Part shown: positions 45,867-61,114 of the stretch, piece by piece
Numbering within the stretch: position 1 is the stretch's first letter
Layout: each line of letters starts with the position of its first letter
Source of the DNA: Utricularia gibba
Lineage: Eukaryota > Streptophyta > Magnoliopsida > Lamiales > Lentibulariaceae
DNA length: 64,000 nt
Assembly: GCA_002189035.1 (NCBI GenBank)
Contig: CM007989.1
Span: 7,607,501-7,671,500, forward strand
Direction of reading: 5' to 3'
Translations under genes and position numbers: made by a program
The notes under the pieces: generated by a model
Seen by the model: only the letters and a program-made list of their open reading frames with translations
Told to the model about the DNA's origin: nothing
The model's database searches: none

Positions 45867-47638
45867 ATGGGAAATTGCGGTACTAGGGAGGAATCAGCGG
45901 TTGTCGTTACTGCCCATCAAGGTAACCATTTATCAGACCTATTCTCCTAATCGTCTGTCAGATCTGCTTTACTTTTCCGACGACCCCACTGTTTGTTTTC
46001 GATTTCTTCTGGTCGCAGCTCCGGAGTTACCTTCTTTGCCGTCCAGAAACCAGGGTACGGAGAGGAAACACGGTGGCTTGATTTCAGATCTGAGCGAACC
46101 TTCGACGCCCCGTAACGTTGAGGATTTCAATAGAAATTCTATGTTATACACGCATGTCATTGCTTTCACTCTGTTTGAACTAGAAACTATCACTAAGAGT
46201 TTCCGTTCTGATTACATTCTTGGGGAGGGCGGTTTTGGAACCGTCTACAAGGGCTATATTGATGAGAATGTCAGGGTTGGCCTGAAATCCTTGCCTGTTG
46301 CAGTCAAAGTGCTTAATAAAGAAGGCCATCAAGGTCACCGTGAGTGGCTGGTGCGTCTTTTCATCATACTTGAAATCTTCCATGTTGCAGGCTTTCTTTT
46401 CAGTGTCACCACCTGAATATGATTTGTAATTGCTTGCTTCCAGACTGAGGTCAACTTTCTTGGGCAGCTGAGGCATCCTAATTTAGTGAAGTTGATTGGA
46501 TATTGTTGTGAGGATGATCACAGGTTGCTTGTTTATGAGTTCATGTTCCGAGGGAGCCTCGCAAACCATCTGTTTCGCAGTAAGCGCATTGTTTTTTTTT
46601 CCCTTCCAGATAGTGATGCTCTATGGTGGCCTATTCTTGGTCTAATGCTTCAGCGACTTACAGAAACAGCTGCTCCCTTGTCTTGGAAACAAAGGATGAT
46701 GATTGCTCTTGGGCTGCAAAGGGGCTTGCATTCCTTCACAATGCGGAAAAGCCTGTTATATACCGTGATTTCAAAACCTCTAATATTCTGCTGGACTCGG
46801 TTAGTTCATCAGATGGAATCTTTAAGTTTCTGTTCGTTCCAGGGAAATGGGTCTTGCTGTGTGTTTCATTGTGCATCTGCATTGTTTCCGAGGAAAACTG
46901 TTAAAAAGTGCATTCTTACAGGATTATATGGCCAAGTTATCTGATTTTGGGTTAGCAAAAGCTGGACCCCAGGGGGATGAGACGCATGTTTCTACCCGTG
47001 TTATGGGTACCTATGGTTATGCTGCACCAGAATATGTCATGACTGGTACTCACCCTTCTTTGCAGCTTTGATCAAACTTGCCTTCAACGCATCACAATCA
47101 CTTGCAAACAATCTCTACATTTTTATTCCTGCTGTTGATCGTGTTGTTGATACACAGGGCACCTTACTGCTAGGAGTGATGTCTACAGCTTTGGGGTTGT
47201 TCTTTTGGAGCTGCTAACCGGCAGGAAGTCTGTGGACAAGACAAGGCCGAGCAAGGAACAATGGTTGGTCGATTGGGCGAGGCCAAAATTAAACGACAAG
47301 AGAAAGATGCTGCAAATCATAGACCCGAGACTAGAGAATCAGTACTCAGTACGAGCAGCCAGAAAGCAGGTAGCTTGGCATACTACTGCCTCAGCCAAAA
47401 CCCCAAGGCAAGACCCTTGATGAGTGATGTGGTGGAGACTCTGGAGCCTTTACAATGTGATGGCGGTTATGACATCTCATCATCACCCTCATCAGCCCCC
47501 ACTCTCCTATGCAGCAACAGCCCCTTTGTCACAAGAAGGGTTCCTGATTACCGGATGCATCGACAATTGGCCAGCACGGTTGGAGGTGTCGGTCAGAATG
47601 GCTCACCGGGTTTCCACGCTGCTTGCCAAGTTAGATGA
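45867..47638 (+). CDS. PBL8: Receptor-like cytoplasmic kinase VII, PBL8-like
   Basis: Ser/Thr kinase of RLCK subfamily VII, membrane-attached. The start at 45867 gives MGNCGTREE, an N-myristoylation Gly2 with adjacent Cys4 for palmitoylation. A Ser/Pro segment (LSEPSTPR) precedes the kinase: G-loop [18 protein letters not shown] lysine, [19 protein letters not shown], catalytic loop [70 protein letters not shown]. The C-terminal tail keeps PDYRMHR and ends CQVR, as in Arabidopsis PBL8. Two single-base losses break the frame: one in the GGG at 46711-46713 (before [10 protein letters not shown]), one at about 47366 (in the last helix). Conservation continues on both sides. These kinases relay immune and developmental receptor signals. 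Confidence 0.92.
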
Positions 47639-48210
47639 GGAACTGGTGGTATTGTATGATGAATGAATGCATCGTGTTCCTATTCCCCGGCCTTCCCTTT
47701 TAGGTGGATGGGGGAATATGGCCCTGGCCTTTGGATTTCTATTGCAAGGAAAACTCCTTGGTTTTTTGTCCATTTGCAGATTTCCACCCTTTCCATGCCT
47801 CTGTGCTCTCTTCTTTCTGGATCACATTCAGAAATATACAGGAAAAATCATAGAATCTAAGAGGGAGATCAGCCAGGCCTCCTGCAACACCCAGCCTGCA
47901 TAAAATTCAAAATGAACAGGTCTATGTGATCCGTTTCCAGTTACCAGTTTCAGGTTCGATATCGAATCAACTCTCTGTGTGAACTTCTAGTTCATGGGCT
48001 GATCACACTAAACTAACATGATAATGCTCCAACAAAACAATGGTAATCTGTCTTCCCGAGACAAGGGAAGACTACAGTGGTTCAGCTATTTTGAAACATC
48101 AAGCCCAAACCAGCACCATCAAATAAGTGTGCGGTACTTCAAAATGAATAAATAATGGTTCTTGTATCCATCACTATTTCATGCTAATACCTGCAAAAGT
48201 TTGGCCTGCA
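47639..48210. other. Convergent spacer PBL8 / PECT1
   Basis: Holds the 3' UTRs of two converging genes. No other feature is seen. Confidence 0.4.
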
Positions 48211-50920
<2,710 letters not shown>

Positions 50921-51959
50921 TTTCTGGACCAACCCAAAAAATCTCAAATTTGGAGGCAAGATGCTATTCCGCCCCAAGAAGTCAACATATTTATGCATCC
51001 ATAATTTTTTTAATGATTTTTTTCTCCCTTAAAATCAAGTTTTTAAAATTTCAATTTTACTAATAAATATAATTATTTTTATTAAAATTCTAGTAATCTT
51101 CTCCTTCTTTTCAGTCCTAGTCATCATCAAATCTTTTATGCTAAAATTAAAGGGTTAATATGAGATTATAGCAAATATAATTCAAAATTATCATTTTTTA
51201 GATTAAATTTATTTTTATACAATTTTTTTAGAAATATAAATCTTAAATTTGCATATAATTAAAAATTAATAAATTCGATTCAAAGTAAATTCATAATTAT
51301 ATTGAATTCATTTTTATAACATTAATCCAACTAGTATTTATTCAATTTTTCATATTTTTATACTTTTTTTGAAAACATAAATGATTCTTATTTAATGAGA
51401 ATGCTTTGTAGATTATCTCATGTGAAGAATATGCTGAGATGCCAAGACAACCATCCTAGCCTAGTCTCATCAATGATGTAATAGATTTGGGAAAGTTTGG
51501 TGGGAATATGGGAATAATTTTTTTGTCATGAAGTTTCCTTATTACTAACTACATATGATTATAGAATTATTAATGTACACTAAACTCTAAATCCTAAATC
51601 TTATTATTATATGCATGTACGATATCATTAGTTTTGATCACAAATCTTTTATGATTTTACGTTTTATCAATCATTTTTCTAATGGTTACTCATCCTAAAA
51701 GTTTTTTGAATTAACAATACTTAATTTTAATATTCCTATCAATAAAATCTCATATTCAAAAGATTTATATGATTATTTTATTTAATCTCTTCATCTACTT
51801 TATACTTGATTTCTTTATCTCCCCATCACTTCCTTGGGCTTGTGATTTGTATATGGCAAATGCAAGTTATGAGATTAAGTATGCAAGGAGCATGTGGTGA
51901 TGATACAAATACTTTCTTACAAGAGGATGAATACACCATGAGGATTGTCTACAGGCACA
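50921..51959. other. AT-rich spacer PECT1 / CAF1
   Basis: 1 kb, strongly AT-rich from 51000. The PECT1 promoter side is at the left and the CAF1 3' UTR at the right. No gene or repeat is identified. Confidence 0.4.
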
Positions 51960-54821
51960 TCAAGCTAGTAATCTAGCAAGCTCATCAACCCTCAGGCTTC
52001 CATGGGGAGTTGCACCAAGGTGTTCAGCTTGAACGAATTCCAGTCTTCGAGTTTTTGAAGTCTTCCTTCTGCTATCTCGCTTCCCAGAAAGTGTGATTGC
52101 TCCTGTGCTTGCAATTGTCTCAGGTTGTTTTGGTTCTGAATCACCTGAATCTTGTACCTTGTTTTTCTGGGAGCTGTTGTTCTTGGGTTGCATCTCAAAG
52201 ATGGGACCGGGTGGCGCAGTTTTGTCGAATGCAACTGCTTCTTTTAAGATGAAATCAGCATCCAGTCTATGATTCTGGAAAACAATTGCCATCCCATTTT
52301 CTATTGCTTGCTTCCTGAGCAGTAAAATCTCATCAACACACCGGTTACTAACAAGGGATTCAGCTTTCACTGGGGATGGGGAGTGTGCCAAAATTTCTTG
52401 GAATTCAGAATCTGCTAATCTTGCAACAGAGTCTTCTGAGAAAGCTATTTTGCTTTCTGTGGTTTCATCTGTGGCATCATGTGGTGGCACCATAGACCCC
52501 CTGGATCCGTTTATTCTCTCGTCGGCCAACATCGAAGAAATTGTTTCATCACCCACAACTGCGGTTTCAAGATCAACCAATTCACTGTCCAGTAGAGATT
52601 CCTCATGGTCAGTCTCTTGCAAATCTGAGAGAGTCACCACTGGTGACATTTCAGGAGCTGTTGAATGGGTTTCTTTATGTGAGGAGTCATCAGGAGAAGA
52701 TGCTGTTTCTATAGCATTGGAGTTCATTCCTAAAGAATCCCTCGTACATACGATGATTCATTGGGATATGACTTTGTTCCTAAAGAATCGGCGGCCACCA
52801 CTGGAGATGATGATGTTGTGGAAGCCAAAGAATCAAGTTTTGCTTGGGATGATTCATTTCGAGTCGGACTATGTTCAATGGAGGACTTCCACTCTCTCCC
52901 CCTCCACATTAGAATGTGTTCCCGTTCAAAGGAAATTAATACACAAGGGACAAGATCCTGCAGCAGAAGAAGTATTATCAGCGAGAGGAAGAAAATATGC
53001 TTGAAACAGATGGCACCAGTCTCAACCGATATACCTGGAGTTTAGCACCTATTTTCTTGAAGTCTGAGGGATTCAACCCTTCACAGTTGATTCGAACCAG
53101 TTCGCAGGCCTCAAACGCCTCACGAACATGCCTCACAAGGTTAGAATAGAGCCCATTTTTTGCTGCAAGTCACATGAACAAAGATTCATATGTAGTTGAT
53201 CAATGATATGGGAGAAGAGACCATTGCATCACGTACCAAGTTTGCATATTGGTGTAAGTTCACGCCCTTTTGTTCGCATCTCACGTGCTTCATCTAAAGT
53301 TAAACCCTCAGGAACGTGTTTCACCAACCTTGGGTACACTGGAGCAGCCGGCTTCCACAGCATAAGAGGAAAGCGAGGTCGTGTTTTATGGTTATAGTTT
53401 CTTCCCCGGAAAAGGTATATCACCCCACCCCTGTTGAAGATAATCTTGCCTCCAGTCTTTTCCTGCAGAAGCTCATCGTCTCAAACCATTCTACTACAAA
53501 AACTTGCATAAGCTGAAAAGGTGAACAGGATCAACGGATTGAAAAACAGGCAATGAACTGTCTGCCCTTACCAAAGCTATCAAACACCATTGATAAACTG
53601 TTTTCAGAATATAAGAAAAATACGCAGAAAAGCAAGCAGAACATACCGACCTCAAGTTGTTCACAGATGTTGTCCATGTCCACCGTGCATACGCCTATGC
53701 ATTTTATTTTGCAGACCCTTCTACGCTTCCAAAGGGCATGAATATTTTCCAACATGTTATGTGTTAAGCCATCTCTACCTGAGTATAAAACATACGATGA
53801 TCAGCCCCGCAAAGCATGTCTGGGCTTGACACTTTGTGAAGAAAACACGAGTTCATGAACAAAACCAAAATGTAAGCAGATTTCTTTGGAAGAGAAACTG
53901 CTACAATACACTGAATGGAAATACCTTTGTCTTTTCAATGTGGCATCTTGTTAGGATTTCTAGATATTGAACTCGAACTTTGTATCAAAAAAGTGATCTA
54001 TGTAAGAACAAGAACAAAGAGCATACCCATATTCAACTGCCGCCTGGACTTTTTGCAGCTATGGATGAGTTCAAAAATTTCTTCCTTTGTCAATGGCTCA
54101 CCAATTATTTCTTCTCGCGAAATGACATACTTTGGCCCTGAGTCCGGAAGAAAGGGTCCCGGCGCCTGGACTGGCTTCACACCCTTCTTCTGAGGCGGCA
54201 ACTTAAACGAATCTAACTCAGGTAATGCCTTTTTTGCCATAGGCTTCTTCCCCATCCATGGCTTCGGCATTGTTGTGGGACCAAATGGAGACACTAACGG
54301 CTCCCGTAACTTAACAGGCTTCACCTTAGGCGTCTCAGTGTAACTGTACTGATACACGAATGGCGCACCCGGCAATTCGTAAGAAACTCCACTTTCATCT
54401 ATTCGGAAATTGGCTTGAGGGGATGTTTCGTTTTCCTTTCCATGCTCAGTCGGAGGGAGTTTTCGGGATCTCAGAATGGGTCTGAAGGCCGGATGCACAG
54501 GAGAAGAATCTGGAGGCTTGGAGTATTTAGAAGCTTTCCCTGGTATCGACGGCGACGAGGGGCTGACGGCGTGCCAGTGGATTTATGGGTAACGGGGTGA
54601 GGTGGAGCTGGGTTGTAGTTATGGGATATAGCGATGGCGGCGTCGAAGCGTTTCTCAAAGCGGATTCGGTCTTCCAGTTCTTTCTGCGTGCGCTGACGGA
54701 GGTTGAATTTCCTAGCGTTGGCATTGTCCCACCGCGAAAACCGGATTTCGGTGACCGGGCGGTGAGGTTGTGGGCGGAGCTGCAGCGGCGAAAAGAATGG
54801 GAATTGCGTTTCCAGAGCCAT
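51960..54821 (-). CDS. CAF1: CRS2-associated factor 1, chloroplast group II intron splicing
   Basis: Chloroplast CRM-domain protein that, with CRS2, splices a subset of group IIB introns. The start at 54821 ([18 protein letters not shown]) looks like a transit peptide. A family-specific region follows ([36 protein letters not shown]). Two CRM domains come next: the first around 53760-53400 ([35 protein letters not shown]), the second around 53160-52930 ([22 protein letters not shown]). The C-terminal tail is acidic and disordered. Single-base losses near 54534 (in exon 1, before [11 protein letters not shown]) and at 52739-52741 (before [11 protein letters not shown]) break the frame; both lie next to G/C runs on the coding strand. 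Confidence 0.92.
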
Positions 54822-55010
54822 CTTCGGTTTTCCGTACCACCCCTCCAATTTAGTGGAAATTGGGTTTGGGTTCTTTTCTTTTTTTTTTTTTAAATTCAGG
54901 AGGTGGTGTATATCATCAACGCAGTTACCTCCTAATCATTACAAGTACGAAAGAGAAGGAGAGCGGCCTGAATCTGCAGCCCACCGTAGGGTTGGCCGAA
55001 GGCAGCGACA
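54822..55010. promoter_or_regulatory. 189-bp divergent promoter CAF1 / glyoxalase I
   Basis: Only 189 bases separate the two start codons, so both leaders and the core promoters share this space. It contains a T run at about 54879-54892. Both products appear plastid-targeted. Shared regulation is an inference. Confidence 0.55.
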
Positions 55011-57960
55011 ATGATGAGGATAATTCCGATGGCGTCTACGATTAAGCCTTCGCTCTCCTCACGGGGATTCGTTGTTCCGTTATCCTTGTATTCCAATACG
55101 TTTCATCTGAATGGTACACTTCTTCGCAGGGGTTTGATTATGCTCCTTTTCTTTCTGGGCGTGGTATTCTTGTTTGAATTTTCTGAATTCTGTTAGAAAA
55201 AAAGATAAAAACTTCAGCTTCTAAAGAAGTCCTGTTGTGTAATCTCGAGGAAGTGATTTGCTGATCCCCTTCTTGCGAATCATTTTGATGCTGCTATGCT
55301 AAGGTTCATTCTCGTTTTGATAAGTCTCTGACGGAGTTCCGTGCTTCGCAAAGTCCTTGAGCTATTTTGAGGATTAGTGGCTTGTTGGTCATTCTGTTTC
55401 TTCTATTTTCTCACCTTTGTGCATTCCTTCTTAATTACTGTTCGGTGATAGAATTTGTGACACACATACAGTAACTACTGTATGATGGCTGCAATCAAAT
55501 GGGGAATATTTTGATGAGTTATCTGAGTGTGATCAGGGTCATTTACGGCTGCAAGAAAGGTGCAACCTTTTGGTCTTCGAACGTTTAAGCAATTCAAAGG
55601 AACAACTGGCTGTACATTAGCTAGCGCTGGTGGTGGCTCAGTGCAGGCAGCTACTACTACGACACAAGAAAATATTTTGGAATGGGTTAAGAAGGACAAC
55701 AGGAGAATGCTGCATGTTGTCTATCGAGTTGGGGACCTGGACAGAACAATAAAGTATGTACATTTAAAGGTGCCACATATTTGGTTTTCTACATAGGACT
55801 ATTACTCATATGTGATTAACTGGCGCAGATTTTACACCGAGTGCCTTGGAATGAAACTGCTCAGGAAGCGTGACATTCCAGAGGAAAGATATACTAATGC
55901 TTTTCTTGGCTATGGATCAGAAGATTCTCACTTCGTAATTGAACTCACCTACAGTAAGTTGTTTTCTAAAGGGGCTTCTTATGCTCAATAAAAATGTGGT
56001 TCATTTACTGTTTGGTCAATGTCCTCACCATCAGCCTTATGATTTCATCTGTTCTTTTCTAGATTATGGAATTGATAAATATGATATTGGATCTGGATTT
56101 GGTCATTTTGGGATCGCAGTAGATGATGTAAGTTGCTAATTTTCTCTTCATTTTGTTGTTCTTATTAAATACAGTGATGGGAATAATGATAGTGAAATGA
56201 AATATTTCTCTTCTGTGTTTCTGATCACCTGAATTGTGCAACATTGGGTATGACTCTATAGCACGCACTTTGAGTTTCTTCTCATCTTTAAAAAACATCG
56301 GTAATGACAATATAAGTTGTATGCAGAATTAGATGAATGGGTTTCTCTGTCTTTCTGATAATCGTTTTCAAAAAAAAAAAATAATAAGCCAGCTTCTTTG
56401 CTTCATTAGTGGCAGGAAACGCATATCTGAATTCAATTATGCAAAAAAGTAATAAATGATCTATCCTTGTGTTGCAATCCGATATATGACTTCAAGTGAC
56501 CGTGGATGCTTCAAAAAAGTGCCAAGGGTCTTGTTATTGGGCCTGCCAAGTACTTGTTTATTATTGATCAAAGAGTCCCTTGTTGCATGCTGAGTCGTAG
56601 CCTAGTGAGGTGTATATTATATATGGTGTCTGTTGCCTAATAAACTGCAAATCTCGGAGTTGTAGAAACATGCAAAGTATTTGAGGGGAAATCCTGTAAT
56701 CTGCTTAGGAGGTAGATGTTGGCATATATTTGCCACTGATACTTTAGTTGTGGTACATTTCTTTCTAAAACAAAACGCCCCTTCTCCTTTCTTCTGTCTT
56801 ACTTTTGTGGCTTCCATTGTTGCTACTGATCGTTCCATTGCATGAAAGGTTGCAAAGACTGTTGATCTCATCAAAGCCAAGGGAGGTAAGGTAACCCGAG
56901 AACCTGGACCTGTCAAAGGTGGAAATACTGTTATTGCATTCATTGAAGACCCTGATGGTTACAAGTTTGAACTTTTGGAACGGAATCCTACTCCGGAGCC
57001 TTTATGTCAAGTAATGCTTCGTGTTGGAAACCTCGATCAATCCATTGAATTTTATGAGAAGGTAATGGCTGCTGAATGAAAGTGAAATTTTCTGCTCTTG
57101 TTTTATCGTGTCCATCCAAGTCCGAAACAAACATTCTTCATTAGGCATATGGCATGGAGCTCTTACGCAAGCGGGACAATCCTGAATACAAGGTAAATAC
57201 TATAGGGTGGAAAGCTTTGTACTCTCTTCTACCTTCTTGTATGACACGATCAAGTCCTGATTTCTGATTAGACTTTTATGATTGTTCAGTATACAATAGC
57301 GATGATGGGCTATGGTGCTGAAGATAAAAATGCTGTAATGGAGTTGACCTACAACTACGGTGTTACCGAGTATGAGAAAGGAAATGCTTATGCTCAGGTT
57401 ACCCTCCTCAACCCAGGATCTTCTCTTCCTTCTGAGTTCTCATTAATCAGTTTGAGGATCTTAAATTCCTGAATTTATTTTTTTTTCTCCAGATTGCAAT
57501 AGGGACAGATGATGTTTATGGTACTGCAGAGGCAATTAGACTATGCGGTGGGAAAATCACAAGGGAACCTGGACCATTGCCCGGCATTAACACCAAGATT
57601 ACGGCATGCCTTGATCCTGATGGTTGGAAGACGGTAATGTCCTCACTTCCAAATAGTTTTTTTCTAGTTGGAATCCAAAGGTGAAAAAATAAGCTGTTGT
57701 GTGTAGTTACATGCCTCTTATGATAGTATCAATGAACTCGCCATGATCTCCTGCTTTTCCTTCAGCAACACACATATGCACTTTGTTTCCCCCTGTGCGA
57801 GTGTGAGCTAACCAGCATTTGTTTGTGCAATCCCTTGTCATGTTGTTCTGCTAAATACAGATGCTGTGAATCTGCCACAGAAATGCCCCTCATGAGAATC
57901 ATCTTTTGGATGTTGCAGGTGTTTGTTGATAATGTGGACTTTCTCAAGGAGCTTGAGTGA
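55011..57960 (+). CDS. GLXI: Lactoylglutathione lyase (glyoxalase I), plastid type
   Basis: Isomerises the methylglyoxal-glutathione hemithioacetal to S-lactoylglutathione. Exon 1 gives a basic, Ser-rich transit peptide ([20 protein letters not shown]). A second ATG at 55029 (MASTIKPS) is an equally good start. Two tandem glyoxalase domains follow. Domain 1 has [54 protein letters not shown] and GFGHFGIAV. Domain 2 has [45 protein letters not shown] and [14 protein letters not shown]. The double-domain, Ni2+-type architecture is the usual one in plants. All introns are GT-AG and frame is intact. Confidence 0.95.
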
Positions 57961-58429
57961 GAAAAGCAAACCACCTATAGATACACTCTTGCAATAGCCC
58001 TTTCATAGGCCATAGATCGATTCAATCTGCTGTGTTCAGGTTTTGGCCTTGTACATTAGATTTCTTGGCCACAGGAAACAATGATGCTGTCTTCGTATTC
58101 TTTGTTTAAGCAAAAATGCAAGCCTGTTTTCAATGCCAATGTCCAATGTCCAATCCAGAACATTATACAGCAACTCGGTAAAAAAACTGATAGGAAACAA
58201 GCACTTGGACAAGACGTCTCTAACCCTGTAACAGGCTCCAATACGAAGAGAAACAAATGTGTATGAATGATGCTTCTGTAGAATACTGATCTGTATGTTC
58301 CCTTTTGCTATGCTCTTTAGTTAGCAGTCAGATGAGAATTGCAGCAGCAGTAGGAAGAAATTGAAAGGAAAAATGCGACAGCCCCCAAGTGCACCAGCAC
58401 AAGCAGAAATGACCAGGTAACAGCACCTA
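57961..58429. other. Convergent spacer glyoxalase I / zinc-finger gene
   Basis: 3' UTRs of two converging genes. No separate feature is seen. Confidence 0.4.
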
Positions 58430-60179
58430 TTAAAGTGCATCTCTTCTGATAACTCTGCGGTCTTCATGCCACTGATCCATGTAAACATCATGCCGGTATT
58501 TCTTGGGTGGAGGTCCACCTCTCACTGGAGATCGGCTCCTATTTCGAATATATGGCCAGTCATGAGATGGAGATGACAACCTACCCCATACTCTCTCCTG
58601 TCATTGTAGTAGTTATCACTTCGGCGACTTGTGTGAGTCCAGCCTCCTGGTAAAGGCCGATCATACCCGTACCTATTCCTAGGATCAGCACCAGGATGGA
58701 ATCTGCCTTCATGCCTGTTAGGGTGTCCAGTAGGTCTGAAGTCTCTTGGAAGAATATCTCTCTGCCAACTGGGAGGAGGGGAATGGTATCTACCATTCGG
58801 AATCCTCCTTGGAGAAGAATCAAACACAGGAGAAGGCACATGGTGCCGTGGTACAGACGGATTACCAGAATATCCACCTCTCTTAGGACTCATAGATGAT
58901 GCAAAACGAGGCCTACTACAGTTGTTGCAGCGCTCTCGCCTTGCGAAATTCAAGTTGTTGCACCTGCCAGATGGGAAGACTATATAACAATGAAAAACAT
59001 GGTTTGTGATCATTGAGATGCAATAACCAAATAGCTGACCAAACATGGAAACTCACGAGGGATCTGTGCATATCCAATCTCCTTCCCTTGGGCGAACATT
59101 TGGATTATTTCGGGAAGGTCCCTCTCCTCTTGCTGGTCCAGGAACACGACTGGATCGAACATATGGTCTCCTGTCGAACCCAGAGTCCCTTCCCCGGTTG
59201 TAAGAGGGTGAAAAATCACGATATCTACCTGAATCTCTTCCACTGCCAAATCTGCGATTCCCTGAATCTCTGCCATTGTCAAATTCATGATTCAGAGGTG
59301 AACTGACAGTGCGTTCCAGCCCTGGACTTACTCGGTTGATTGGATCCCTATGATGCGTGGGAGAGAAAGAATCTGCCTGTAGCTTACGCCCTGGAAATTT
59401 ACATGAAGATGAAGTTGCATAAGTAGAAGCCGCCAAGAACAACGTTTCTTTAGGAGCAACCATGCAACATGAGAAATGCTTGAACGCAGCTAAATTATGC
59501 CAGCCCAAGGTAACTACCGACCAAGCACTGACTTCTGAGTGACAAGTAAAATGTACTATAGTTGCCCAAACTCGTATGATAAAATGATATCACGAAACTT
59601 CAAACCACCGTAGAACATACCAAAAGCCAGCCAATATGCTACAGCCAGGAATCGATCGTAGCATGCCCAGTAGTTAATCAACCACGATCACAAATTCACA
59701 ACGAATTCTCATTTCAACAATGCACATCAACGCAACTAGAGTCTGCTTAAACTACAAGCCTGATTCCCTGAGCAATCAAATCTCTTAATCAAGTTTCAGT
59801 TCCTCATACATGGGTAGCTCATTCAGGTTTTTAATAATTGAGAATAACACCCAAAACCGTGACCATCATAGTCTTCAACTTGAAATTCTCAGGGAATGAA
59901 CCTACGAATTATTCAGCTACAACCAGATGAACATTTCAATGCACATTGCACCACCATCAAAATGCCTTTGACCAAAGAAAACAAGAAAGTAAAGAGGCTC
60001 AAACCGCGGGGATCGTAGCGATCGTGGTGCCCATGCCGGTGAACTTCGTCAGATTCGTAATCGGCACCCACACCTGCCCTATCACTACCCACTCCTTCGC
60101 CACTGACGCTCGGCCGAACGACGAGGCTGCTAAGTAGCGGCTGGCGGGGAGTCTCTTGATCGTTCCTTCGTGTTCCCAT
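58430..60179 (-). CDS. RanBP2-type zinc-finger, Arg-rich RNA-binding protein
   Basis: Three exons. Exon 1 (from 60179) is disordered (MGTRRNDQETPRQP) and ends in DRYDPRG. Exon 2 is rich in RDSGR/RG repeats and ends in GDWICTDPS. Exon 3 completes the zinc finger: CTDPS|C..LNF..RERCNNC fits the RanBP2 pattern W-x-C-x4-C-x3-N-x6-C-x2-C. The rest is Arg/Pro/Ser/Tyr-rich. This resembles plant TAF15/ZRANB2-like proteins that bind single-stranded RNA; the exact orthologue is not claimed. As read, exon 3 ends early because of a one-base loss in the C run 58584-58587. Restored, it continues with RLSSPSHDWPYIRNRSRSP to a TAA at 58430. Confidence 0.8.
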
Positions 60180-61114
60180 TCTACTCGTCGGGAGCGGCGC
60201 AGAACTGGAACCCTAATTGTACGGAATTCGGACAAAAGCTCCTCAGGCACCGGAACATTTGCTCACTCGTGGAAACAGAACCCCAACCACGATAATATTA
60301 ATATGCAGGATATATTATTTTTTAAAATACAAAAATCTTTTATTACAAACCGGTCCCCAAAAATTCTGCATGTACTAACGCGAACCGGACCTCCGATCCA
60401 GTTCACCGTGGGTGATACAAGAGAAGCGTCACAGAGAGGAAACCGCGAAGCACTTTTTTCGATCTGCGTCTTCTGCGGGAGGGTGGTAGTTACTTGAGCA
60501 TCTTGGCAATGGCAGCATTGAAGAATCCTTCTCTGTCAGTGGTTTTTTAGAGCGACAGGGTCGTGGCTTTGGAATAAACAGACAACGCAATGAACGCAAG
60601 TTTTGAGCTTCATTGCTCGTGTTCTTGAACGCTCATATAAATTTCTGTCGCCAATTTCAGCGATGGTTTTTTCCCTCGAATGCTTTGAGGGGTAGAATGG
60701 AACGAACCTGCCATACAGAAGTTCTCTAGATTTTCCAGTTATGCGTTTTCTACATCAAAAGCCACAGACTTCCTTGTTAGAAGCTCCAGCTTCTTCTTTC
60801 AGATTGAACTCTGGGTCACTTGACAGGTGAGATCAAATGTGTGGGGAACAAAAACTGTACAGATGAAAATGGGGAAGCCATCTTGGTGCAATAGGTAGAT
60901 TAAGTTAACTGAAATACGGATTAAAACGGGGGTTGGATTAAAACCAGCAAATTTGTCATTTTTGTTAACTTTGAGGCCAATAATCATTGATGCCCAAGAA
61001 GATCAAACATGGGGAAATGTGGATATAGCAATGATACGAAACTAGTTTCAGGAGAATTCTGGGTCTGCATCTGACCCATGACTAGCAATGAGGTAACTAC
61101 TATAACTATAATCG
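60180..61114. other. Spacer between zinc-finger and TRIAP1-like genes
   Basis: About 935 bases that should include the zinc-finger promoter and the TRIAP1-like 3' UTR. Short open frames here have no recognisable protein features. Confidence 0.4.
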
